Shown here: positions 1-5,208 of the stretch, in pieces
Position numbering within the stretch: the first letter of the stretch is position 1
How the letters are laid out: every line of letters begins with the position of its first letter
NCBI GenBank assembly: GCA_021324035.1
Contig: JAJPJU010000350.1
Coordinates: forward strand, 1-5,345
DNA length: 5,345 nt
DNA from: Spartobacteria bacterium
Lineage (GTDB): Bacteria > Verrucomicrobiota > Verrucomicrobiia > Chthoniobacterales > UBA10450
Reading direction: 5' to 3'
Program-made: the position numbers and the translations under genes
The notes under the pieces: model-generated
Told to the model about the DNA's origin: nothing
The model's input: only the letters and a program-made list of their open reading frames with translations
Databases searched by the model: none

Positions 1-47
1 AAAGTGTGCCGCGCTGCTTCATCGAATTGTAATTGTTTAGCTGCCAT
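1..47 (-). CDS. groEL: Chaperonin GroEL, N-terminal fragment (cut by window edge)
   Basis: Only the first 15 codons lie in the window, reading MAAKQLQFDEAARHT. This matches the usual GroEL N-terminus (M-A-A-K-x-hydrophobic-x-F-x-x-x-A-R). GroEL is the 60-kDa ATP-driven chaperonin that forms the double-ring folding chamber in the cytosol and works with the GroES lid. The ATG at 47-45 is preceded by a good AAGGA ribosome site six bases away. It lies 217 bases downstream of groES in the same direction, the standard groES-groEL order, which supports the call despite the short fragment. The ATP-binding and substrate-binding parts lie outside the window, so intactness cannot be judged. Confidence 0.9.
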   Translation of the reverse strand, partial: MAAKQLQFDEAARHT

Positions 48-53
48 AAGTTT

Positions 54-58
54 TCCTT
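54..58 (-). promoter_or_regulatory. Ribosome binding site of groEL
   Basis: On the minus strand AAGGA stands six bases before the groEL ATG. It is one of only two clear Shine-Dalgarno sites in the window (the other precedes dnaK) and it fixes the groEL start. Confidence 0.75.
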
Positions 59-83
59 AGTTCTGCGCCAACACTCAACCCAC

Positions 84-103
84 GCCGGCCCCAATTGGCC
101 GGC
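84..103. other. GC-rich stem-loop between groES and groEL
   Basis: GCCGGCC (84-90) and GGCCGGC (97-103) form a perfect 7-bp stem around a CCAATT loop. ACTCAA (73-78) and TTGAGT (108-113) can pair further out, with unpaired bases between. The stem edge lies 36 bases upstream of the groEL ATG, within the expected groES-groEL transcript. No T-run follows on either strand, so a simple intrinsic terminator is unlikely. It could be a processing or stabilising structure, or just another dispersed palindrome. Confidence 0.6.
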
Positions 104-134
104 TTATTTGAGTTGAACATTGGAAAGTTCATTA

Positions 135-150
135 GTTGTTGAGTTGTTGA
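135..150. repeat. Short tandem repeat (GTTGTTGA x2)
   Basis: The 8-mer GTTGTTGA occurs twice head to tail in the groES-groEL spacer. It is noncoding and has no evident role. Confidence 0.5.
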
Positions 151-169
151 GAAGTTTAGACGGATCTCT

Positions 170-247
170 CAGGAACGCAGGAACCCAGGAAAAAATCGGA
201 TCGGGGTTTCTGAATTCGAAATCCATTCCTGTTTTCCTGCTTTCCTT
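170..247. repeat. Inverted repeat with CAGGAA every 8 bases, groES-groEL spacer
   Basis: The left arm carries CAGGAA at 170, 178 and 186, an exact 8-base period. The right arm carries TTCCTG at 226 and 234, then TTCCTT at 242, again with an 8-base period. The arms are reverse complements at about 19 of 23 positions and enclose about 34 bases. In RNA this could form a long imperfect hairpin just after the groES stop and before groEL. The design resembles the CAGGATT palindromes flanking thyA, but with a different unit and period. Confidence 0.7.
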
Positions 248-264
248 AGCAATTCCATTTTTCC

Positions 265-561
265 TTATCCAATGATGCCGAGGATATCGTCCTCGCGCAT
301 GATCAGGAATTGTTCGCCGTCGATTTTGATTTCGGTGCCGCCGTATTTGGAAATCAGCACTCGATCGCCTTTCTTCACCGTGAAATCGACTTTCTTACCT
401 TCTTCGTTCACTTTTCCGGTGCCGAGGGCGACCACTTTGCCTTCCTGCGGTTTTTCTTTCGCAGTATCGGGAATGATGATCCCGCCTTTTTTTGTTTCCT
501 GCTCTTCGAGCGGCTGCACCAGCACCCGGTCGCCGAGCGGTCTTACGTTAACGCTTGCCAT
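265..561 (-). CDS. groES: Co-chaperonin GroES (Hsp10)
   Basis: This complete 98-residue protein has the normal GroES length (about 95-100). GroES is the heptameric lid of the GroEL folding chamber in the cytosol. The N-terminal motif NVRPLGDRVLVQP (residues 5-17) is the family signature. The mobile loop that binds GroEL contains GGIIIPDTA (26-34). GKVVALGTGK (41-50) and the C-terminal FLIMREDDILGII are also typical. The ATG at 561-559 gives the expected N-terminus, but no Shine-Dalgarno sequence is visible in the bases before it. groES lies between dnaK (181 bases upstream) and groEL (217 bases downstream), all in the same direction. Co-transcription is plausible, but both gaps contain structured repeats. 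No CIRCE operator is visible. Confidence 0.97.
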   Translation of the reverse strand: MASVNVRPLGDRVLVQPLEEQETKKGGIIIPDTAKEKPQEGKVVALGTGKVNEEGKKVDFTVKKGDRVLISKYGGTEIKIDGEQFLIMREDDILGIIG

Positions 562-597
562 AAGTTAGTTTGGTTTCTGTTGTTTGTTTTTGGTTGA

Positions 598-631
598 GCC
601 GGCGACCCCGAATGCTTTCGGGGCGGCCGGC
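598..631. other. GC-rich stem-loop upstream of groES
   Basis: GCCGGC (598-603) pairs with GCCGGC (626-631). Inside, CCCCGAA (606-612) pairs perfectly with TTCGGGG (617-623) around a TGCT loop, with a two-base mismatch between the stems. The stem edge is 36 bases upstream of the groES ATG, the same distance as the groEL hairpin. On the minus strand no U-run follows, so it does not look like a terminator of dnaK. It may be a 5' leader structure or a dispersed palindrome. Confidence 0.6.
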
Positions 632-648
632 AAATTGTTTTACGTTTC

Positions 649-700
649 TTGTAGGCCGTCTCTGCGAGACGACGAGGCGTCTGACACAGACGCCCTACAA
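649..700. repeat. Cloverleaf-like repeat: TTGTAG ... two hairpins ... CTACAA
   Basis: The outer arms TTGTAG (649-654) and CTACAA (695-700) are exact complements. Between them are two perfect hairpins: CGTCTC-TGC-GAGACG (657-671) and GGCGTCTG-ACA-CAGACGCC (676-694). The whole folds as a three-way junction in single-stranded DNA or RNA. A related element with the same TTGTAG arm and ACA loop lies after the transpeptidase gene near 5209-5287, so this looks like a dispersed REP-like family. The dnaK-groES spacer shows no reading frame I would support. Confidence 0.75.
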
Positions 701-720
701 TTTCGTCTCATCAATTTCTC

Positions 721-746
721 GTCACTCGTCACAGGTCACTCGTCAC
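721..746. repeat. 12-bp direct repeat overlapping the dnaK stop codon
   Basis: GTCACTCGTCAC occurs exactly at 721-732 and again at 735-746, separated by two bases. The second copy contains the dnaK stop codon (TGA, complement of 743-745) and the last base of the final lysine codon. The unit itself is built from GTCAC/CGTCAC half-units. Confidence 0.8.
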
Positions 747-2707
747 TTCTTTTTATCTTCGTCCACGACTTCGAACTCGGCGTCGACAACGTCGCCGTTA
801 CCGCGCTTCGTTTCGCCTGGTTGAGGACCAGGCCTTCCGCCAGCTTCAGGTCCCGGTTGAGGACCCGGTCCACCTTGTGGGCCGCCAGCTTGCGCTGAAG
901 CTTGTTTGTAAAGTTCGGCACTGATGTCCTGGAACTTGCTTTGCAAGTCGTCGTAACTGCGCTTGATCGCGTCGGTGTCGTTCTTGTTGATCGCTTCCCG
1001 CACCGCGGCGATCGCGTCCTCGACTGGTTTGCGCTTGTCGGCCGGAATCTTGTCGCCCAGTTCCTTGAGTTGTTTCTCGGACTGGTAAGCGAGCGTGTCG
1101 GCGTTGTTCTTGATCTCGATCGCTTCCTTCGCCTTTTTGTCTTCTTCGGCGTGCGATTCAGCTTCCTGGCGCATCTTTTCGATTTCGTCCTTGCTCAAGC
1201 CGCTCGAACCAGTGATGGAGATTTTCTGCTCCTTACCGGTGCCGAGATCCTTGGCAGAAACGTGGAGAATGCCGTTCGCGTCGATGTCAAAGGTCACCTC
1301 GATTTGCGGAACTCCGCGCGGCGCTGGGGGGATGCCGTCGAGGTGAAAAGTTCCAAGATTTTTGTTGTCGCGTGAGAGCGGGCGTTCGCCTTGTAACACT
1401 TTGATTTCCACGCCTGGCTGGTTGTCGCTGTAAGTCGAAAAGATCTGCGACTTCCTGGTCGGAATCGTCGTGTTTCGCGGAATCATCGGCGTGGCTACTC
1501 CCCCGGCGGTTTCAATCGCCAGCGTGAGCGGAGTCACGTCTAAGAGGAGGACGTCTTTCACGTCGCCGCGAAGAACACCTCCTTGAATGGCCGCGCCAAT
1601 CGCGACCACTTCGTCCGGGTTAACGCCTTTGTGCGGCTCTTTGCCGATCAAACTGCGCGCCGTCTCTACAACTTTGGGCATGCGAGTCATGCCGCCGACG
1701 AGCACGAGCTCGTTCACTTCGCGCTCGGAAATTTTCGCGTCTTTCAAACACGCTTTGACCGGCGGAATCGTCCGCTGAATCAAATCGTCGGTGAGCTGCT
1801 CGAGTTTCGAGCGAGTAAGTTTCTTCTGAATGTGCTTCGGACCGCTCGCGTCCGCCGTGATGAACGGCAGATTGATTTCATATTCCTGCGAGCTCGAGAG
1901 CGCGATCTTCGCTTTCTCGGCTTCTTCTTTGATCCGCTGAAGCGCGTCGGGTTGCTTGCTCAGATCGATGCCGGAATCCTTTTTGAACTCGGCCACGATC
2001 CAATCCATCACCTTCGCGTCCCAGTCGTCACCGCCGAGGTGGGTGTCGCCATTGGTCGCTTTCACTTCGAAAACGCCATCGCCGATCTCGAGAACGGAAA
2101 TATCGAACGTGCCGCCGCCCAAATCGTAAACGGCGATCTTCTCGTCCTTTTTCTTGTCCAAACCGTAAGCGAGCGAGGCTGCGGTCGGCTCATTAATAAT
2201 ACGCAATACTTCGAGGCCGGCGATTTTGCCAGCGTCCTTGGTCGCGTTACGTTGCGAGTCGTTGAAATACGCCGGAACGGTGATGACCGCCTGGGTGATT
2301 TTTTCACCGAGCTTCGCTTCCGCGTCGGCCTTGAGCTTCGCCAAAATCATCGCCGAGATTTCCGGAGGCGAAAACGATTTACGTTCACCGGCCACTTCCA
2401 CCTGCACGTGAGCATCGCCATTGGCGGCCTTCACGATTTTGTAGGGGACGCGGTGCTCTTCTTCATGTACCTCGTCGAACTTGCGGCCCATGAACCGCTT
2501 GATTGAAAAAACTGTGTTCTGCGGATTGGTCACCGCCTGACGCTTCGCAGCCTGGCCAACCAGCCGTTCGCCGCTCTTGGTAAATGCGACAACCGACGGC
2601 GTAGTGCGCGCGCCTTCCGAATTTTCCAAAACTACGGGGTCGCCACCCTCCATCACAGACATGCAGGAGTTGGTGGTTCCCAAATCGATACCTAAAACTT
2701 TAGCCAT
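743..2707 (-). CDS. dnaK: Molecular chaperone DnaK (Hsp70)
   Basis: This complete 654-residue cytosolic Hsp70 folds proteins by ATP-controlled binding of hydrophobic peptides, with DnaJ and GrpE as partners. All three family signatures are present: IDLGTTNS (7-14), VYDLGGGTFDISVL (193-206) and VLVGGMTRMPKV (335-346). Lys70 and Thr200 match the catalytic positions, and the long loop near 75-100 is of the Gram-negative type. The linker VLLLDVTPLTL (386-396) leads to the substrate domain (about 397-510) and the helical lid (to about 605). A disordered Gly/Pro/Gln tail with a repeated PGPQPG follows, ending in an acidic EFEVVDEDKKK. The tail makes it slightly longer than E. coli DnaK (638). The ATG is supported by an AGGAAAGGA site. 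Neither grpE nor dnaJ adjoins it; groES is next downstream. No CIRCE or clear heat-shock promoter was found. Confidence 0.98.
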   Translation of the reverse strand: MAKVLGIDLGTTNSCMSVMEGGDPVVLENSEGARTTPSVVAFTKSGERLVGQAAKRQAVTNPQNTVFSIKRFMGRKFDEVHEEEHRVPYKIVKAANGDAHVQVEVAGERKSFSPPEISAMILAKLKADAEAKLGEKITQAVITVPAYFNDSQRNATKDAGKIAGLEVLRIINEPTAASLAYGLDKKKDEKIAVYDLGGGTFDISVLEIGDGVFEVKATNGDTHLGGDDWDAKVMDWIVAEFKKDSGIDLSKQPDALQRIKEEAEKAKIALSSSQEYEINLPFITADASGPKHIQKKLTRSKLEQLTDDLIQRTIPPVKACLKDAKISEREVNELVLVGGMTRMPKVVETARSLIGKEPHKGVNPDEVVAIGAAIQGGVLRGDVKDVLLLDVTPLTLAIETAGGVATPMIPRNTTIPTRKSQIFSTYSDNQPGVEIKVLQGERPLSRDNKNLGTFHLDGIPPAPRGVPQIEVTFDIDANGILHVSAKDLGTGKEQKISITGSSGLSKDEIEKMRQEAESHAEEDKKAKEAIEIKNNADTLAYQSEKQLKELGDKIPADKRKPVEDAIAAVREAINKNDTDAIKRSYDDLQSKFQDISAELYKQASAQAGGPQGGPGPQPGPEAGGRPGPQPGETKRGNGDVVDAEFEVVDEDKKK

Positions 2708-2960
2708 AAATTTATTGTTCCTTTCCTGGGTTGATCAGCTCGCCGACAAACGACCTCCAGCTGCGGCGAAGAGGTTCTTAACCGAGTGAGTCTTTAGCAC
2801 AGGCCGAGCCGCGGTTAGGTGTCGGTGCGTAAACCACTGGCTACGAATGGCTAATCATCAATATGTACAATTCCAGGACCCTTGAAAGTGAGACAACACG
2901 GCACAAACTTGTGGGACAGGCACCCGGACACTGCGCCAGCCCGGCGCTCTGGAATTCTGG
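2708..2960. other. Divergent spacer, dnaK-proximal part
   Basis: This is the noncoding region between dnaK and the repeat upstream of the zinc-ribbon gene. It must hold the dnaK promoter if dnaK is first in its transcript. I found no pair of -35/-10 boxes I would defend, no CIRCE operator and no canonical sigma-32 site. A weak 6-bp stem, TCGCCG (2740-2745) with CGGCGA (2764-2769), lies 32 bases upstream of the dnaK ATG. A small GCGCC/GGCGC hairpin is at 2933-2947. Reading frames crossing this area have no recognisable protein features. Confidence 0.5.
2719..2727 (-). promoter_or_regulatory. Ribosome binding site of dnaK
   Basis: AGGAAAGGA on the minus strand contains two overlapping purine-rich cores. 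The nearer one ends 11 bases before the dnaK ATG, slightly long spacing but clearly complementary to the 16S rRNA tail. It supports the start giving MAKVLGIDLG. Confidence 0.65.
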
Positions 2961-3081
2961 GGAGCACAGGCCGCTGGCCTGTAGTTCGGGGCGGCTCGCC
3001 GCGAACGAAAAAGCATATTCGTCTTTTGCTGTAATGCATTTGGCCAGCGGCCAAATGCTGCAGGCGAGCCGCCTGCGCTCC
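2961..3081. repeat. Four-hairpin REP/BIME-like element
   Basis: Outer arms GGAGC (2961-2965) and GCTCC (3077-3081) enclose four consecutive hairpins. H1 (2966-2982) has a 7-bp stem and GCT loop. H2 (2984-3006) has a 5+4-bp stem with one mismatch and a GCT loop. H3 (3036-3058) has a perfect 10-bp stem and AGC loop. H4 (3060-3076) has a perfect 7-bp stem and AGC loop. The core of H3 (GGCCAGCGGCC) is the exact reverse complement of that of H1, and H4 (GGCGAGCCGCC) that of H2, so the order is A-B-spacer-A'-B'. This resembles bacterial interspersed mosaic elements made of REP units. A further small hairpin, AGGGC/GCCCT, follows at 3094-3107. Confidence 0.8.
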
Positions 3082-3119
3082 TCAATCCTCGAAAGGGCAC
3101 ATGCCCTGCTAATTTCCCT

Positions 3120-3473
3120 GTGGTGGACACAGCAAAGACCTCACTCCGAAAAACAGAATCCGATCCGGACATTTTCTTTCACTGTCAGCACTGCAAAGCC
3201 GCGTTGGTGGCAAACAAGTCCGCGGCGGGGATGAATCTGGCCTGTCAGAAGTGCGGGCAGCAAACCCTGGTTCCGCAGCCGGAAGTTCCAAGCACCGTGG
3301 CGGCTGAGTTCGTTGACGAAATTCAGCGCAAACTGAAAGAGAACGAATCGCAACGCGCGGAGATCACCGGTTACATCAACCAGCTCACGATCCAGTTGCA
3401 TCGGTGGCAATTGCGTTTGCAAACGTTGAACGAACGCAAAGCGCAGCTCGAGAAAGATCTGGGCGGCAAGTAG
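3120..3473 (+). CDS. Zinc-ribbon and coiled-coil protein of unknown function
   Basis: This 117-residue protein is not one I can name. Residues 22-45 form a treble-clef-like zinc ribbon: CQHC (22-25), a 16-residue spacer with the A-G-M-N-L-A-C pattern, then CQKC (42-45) followed by G-x-x-T-L-V-P. This style of ribbon is common at the N-terminus of planctomycete and verrucomicrobial proteins. From about 64 to 115 the chain is highly charged and helical, rich in E, K, Q, R and L, and probably a coiled coil. No signal peptide or membrane segment is seen, so it is likely cytosolic. The start is uncertain: GTG at 3120 and GTG at 3123 are both possible and neither has a Shine-Dalgarno site. The first internal ATG would remove the first CxxC. 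It is transcribed away from dnaK and 160 bases before thyA. A role in zinc-dependent protein or nucleic-acid binding is only a guess. Confidence 0.8.
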   Translation: MVDTAKTSLRKTESDPDIFFHCQHCKAALVANKSAAGMNLACQKCGQQTLVPQPEVPSTVAAEFVDEIQRKLKENESQRAEITGYINQLTIQLHRWQLRLQTLNERKAQLEKDLGGK

Positions 3474-3494
3474 TGGACCGTCCTCTCTAAAAAA

Positions 3495-3576
3495 GAAGAA
3501 TTTAGACAGGATTCACAGGATTGAACATGCTTCTGGAATTCCTCCTGAAAGTCCTGTCAATCCTGTCTCGTTCTTC
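3495..3576. repeat. CAGGATT palindromic repeat, copy upstream of thyA
   Basis: The left arm at 3504-3522 (AGACAGGATTCACAGGATT) and the right arm at 3550-3568 are reverse complements at 17 of 19 positions. GAAGAA (3495-3500) and TTCTTC (3571-3576) extend the pairing outwards. CAGGAT recurs with a 9-base period inside each arm. A second copy lies just after thyA (4441-4518). It is noncoding, and lacks a T-run to serve as a standard terminator. Confidence 0.8.
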
Positions 3577-3633
3577 ATTGATTTGTAACGCGATCCACCT
3601 TTGCGCGCATTTCGCACGCGCGTAAGATCAAGC

Positions 3634-4437
3634 GTGCGGCAGTATCACGATCTTCTCCGGCTCGTTCTCGAAGAAGGTCAGCCCCGCGATGATCGCACCG
3701 GCACGGGGACGATTTCAGTTTTTGGCGCGCAAGCGCGATTTGATTTGCGGCCTGGCGGTCCGGGATTTCCGCTGCTGACGACGAAGAAGCTGCATATCAA
3801 GTCGATCATCTACGAATTGCTGTGGTTCCTGCGGGGCGAGACCAACATCAAATATCTCAACGAACACGGGGTCACGATTTGGGACGAGTGGGCTGACGAA
3901 AATGGAAATCTCGGCCGCGTTTACGGCGCGCAATGGCGAGACTGGCGAGGCGAAAACGGAGTCCGCGTCGACCAGATCGACAATTTGATCGCCCAGATCA
4001 AAAAAAATCCGAACAGCCGGCGGTTAATCGTCAGCGCCTGGAATCCAGCCGAGATCGAAACGATGGCGTTGCCGCCGTGTCACGTTTTGTTTCAGTTTTA
4101 TGTGAACAATGGCGAGCTGAGCTGTCAGCTCTATCAACGGAGCTGCGATCTGTTTCTGGGTGTGCCGTTCAATATCGCCAGTTATGCGCTGCTCACGATG
4201 ATGATCGCGCAAGTGGTCGACCTGACGCCGGGTGATTTCGTTCACACGTTTGGCGATCTGCATCTGTATAACAATCATCTCGACCAGGCGCGCGAACAGC
4301 TGGCGCGCGAATTCCGGCCGTTACCGCGGATGAAATTAAATCCCGCGGTCAAAAACATTCATGACTTCAAGTTCGAGGACTTTGAGCTGGTCGATTACAA
4401 CCCGCACCCCTCGATAAAGGCGCCGATCGCGGTTTAA
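3634..4437 (+). CDS. thyA: Thymidylate synthase (ThyA)
   Basis: ThyA methylates dUMP to dTMP using methylenetetrahydrofolate, giving dihydrofolate; it is a cytosolic homodimer needed for DNA synthesis. From the GTG at 3634 the protein is 267 residues (E. coli 264) and begins VRQYHDLL, aligning with MKQYLELM of E. coli. Visible landmarks: phosphate-binding Arg21 in DRTGTGT, Arg129-Arg130 in SRRLIVSAW, catalytic Cys149 in PPCHVLFQF, Arg169 and Asp172 in YQRSCD, Asn180 in FNIASY, and His210/Tyr212 in GDLHLYNNH. The C-terminus SIKAPIAV is complete. A three-residue insertion before FPLLTTK shifts numbering relative to E. coli. An in-frame TTG at 3601 would add 11 residues with no family counterpart, so I prefer 3634; neither start has a strong ribosome site. 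No folA adjoins. Palindromic CAGGATT repeats lie on both sides. Confidence 0.97.
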   Translation: MRQYHDLLRLVLEEGQPRDDRTGTGTISVFGAQARFDLRPGGPGFPLLTTKKLHIKSIIYELLWFLRGETNIKYLNEHGVTIWDEWADENGNLGRVYGAQWRDWRGENGVRVDQIDNLIAQIKKNPNSRRLIVSAWNPAEIETMALPPCHVLFQFYVNNGELSCQLYQRSCDLFLGVPFNIASYALLTMMIAQVVDLTPGDFVHTFGDLHLYNNHLDQAREQLAREFRPLPRMKLNPAVKNIHDFKFEDFELVDYNPHPSIKAPIAV

Positions 4438-4440
4438 AGA

Positions 4441-4518
4441 GAACCAGACAGGATTTACAGGATCAGATGGATTCCGAATCGAAAGAATCCTGAAAATCGG
4501 GTTAATCCTGTCTAGTTC
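4441..4518. repeat. CAGGATT palindromic repeat, copy downstream of thyA
   Basis: Arms AGACAGGATTTAC (4446-4458) and GTTAATCCTGTCT (4501-4513) are complementary at 12 of 13 positions, extended by GAAC (4441-4444) and GTTC (4515-4518). The left arm matches that of the copy at 3504-3522 at 17 of 19 positions. It begins three bases after the thyA stop. It could act as a 3' RNA structure, but no T-run follows. Confidence 0.8.
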
Positions 4519-4577
4519 CTGTGCTCGTTTGAATGCTCAGTCCGAAACTTGCGTCCAATTGCCGGGTTTAACACGAC

Positions 4578-5207
4578 GTGAGGGCATTCTGGGGGACAGT
4601 CGTTTTGTTTTTGATCGCGTCGGTCGGATTCGCGCAAAATGAAAATCCGTATCGCGTCGAAATCGATCTCGGCCAGCAAACCGCCTATCTGATTCGAGGC
4701 CGGCACGTTGTGATGCGGTCGCCAATCTCGAGCGGCCGCTACGGACATTTAACTGAAACCGGCTCGTTCAAAGTGATCGAGAAAGAGCGAAATCATTACT
4801 CGAGCATTTACGGGAAGATTGTTGATGCGAATGGGCGCACGGTCATCGCCGATGCGGACGTGGACATGAAAGTTCCGCGCGGCTGCAAATTCGTTCCGGC
4901 GCCGATGCCGTGGTTCATGCGCTTTCACGGTGCCGACGGAATGCACGCCGGTTATTTGCCGGGATACCCCGCGTCGCACGGTTGCGTGCGAATGCCGGAT
5001 CAACTGGCGGTTGCGTTCTACAACGCGGTGGAAGTTGGAACGCCTGTCACGGTGTTTGGGCGAACGCCGCGAACGAATCAATTTTATCAGCAGTACGGCG
5101 GCCAATCACAGCGACCGCGACCACCCTGGCCGTGGTTCAGACAACCGATCGGTCCACAATACGAACCGCAACCGCGGGTTTACGAGTCGAGACCGGTGTA
5201 TCCGTAA
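4578..5207 (+). CDS. Exported L,D-transpeptidase (YkuD/ErfK family)
   Basis: This is a 209-residue secreted protein. Residues 1-19 form a signal peptide (Met-Arg, then a hydrophobic stretch ending GFA, likely cut before Gln20). Residues about 25-161 form a YkuD domain. It has the family motif His117...Ser133-His134-Gly135-Cys136-Val-Arg138, with Cys136 the expected nucleophile. Such enzymes form 3-3 cross-links in peptidoglycan or attach proteins to it in the periplasm; which of these applies cannot be read here. The segment HAGYLPGYPASHGCVRMP is typical of one YkuD subgroup. The last 45 residues are rich in Pro, Gln, Arg and Tyr and probably unstructured. GTG 4578 is chosen because an in-frame TAA stands at 4569-4571 and this start gives a complete signal peptide; no Shine-Dalgarno site is visible. 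thyA lies 140 bases upstream, separated by a repeat, so a shared operon is uncertain. Confidence 0.93.
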   Translation: MRAFWGTVVLFLIASVGFAQNENPYRVEIDLGQQTAYLIRGRHVVMRSPISSGRYGHLTETGSFKVIEKERNHYSSIYGKIVDANGRTVIADADVDMKVPRGCKFVPAPMPWFMRFHGADGMHAGYLPGYPASHGCVRMPDQLAVAFYNAVEVGTPVTVFGRTPRTNQFYQQYGGQSQRPRPPWPWFRQPIGPQYEPQPRVYESRPVYP

Positions 5208-5208
5208 G

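Noticed and set aside
598..700. Intrinsic terminator after dnaK
   Set aside because: The hairpins are strong, but no U-run follows them on the minus strand; the T-rich stretch at 635-650 is on the wrong side for dnaK transcription.
902..1375. Second antisense frame within dnaK (157 residues)
   Set aside because: It lies fully inside the DnaK lid and substrate-domain coding region, has no start signal and no recognisable motif.
1583..2506. Long open frame antisense to dnaK (307 residues)
   Set aside because: It mirrors the strongly conserved DnaK coding strand. Long antisense frames opposite GC-rich hsp70 genes are a common artefact, and the product is low-complexity Arg/Phe/Leu with no domain.
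2780..2805. Possible CIRCE operator upstream of dnaK (GAGTG and TTAGCAC occur close together)
   Set aside because: The half-sites are in the wrong order and spacing; the TTAGCACTC-N9-GAGTGCTAA pattern is absent.
2881..2910. CTTGAA on the plus strand as a sigma-32 -35 box
   Set aside because: It points away from dnaK, and no CCCCAT-like -10 box follows at the right distance.
2961..3081. CRISPR array
   Set aside because: The repeated units are palindromes of differing length in both orientations, without constant repeats and regular unique spacers, and no cas gene is near.
2863..3234. Plus-strand frame of 123 residues through the mosaic repeat, with minus-strand frames over the same DNA
   Set aside because: They run through the hairpin array and overlap the zinc-ribbon gene in another frame; the composition looks like translated repeat.
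3601..3633. TTG at 3601 as the thyA start
   Set aside because: It adds 11 residues not seen in ThyA, while GTG 3634 aligns with the family N-terminus. It remains possible, as neither has a strong ribosome site.
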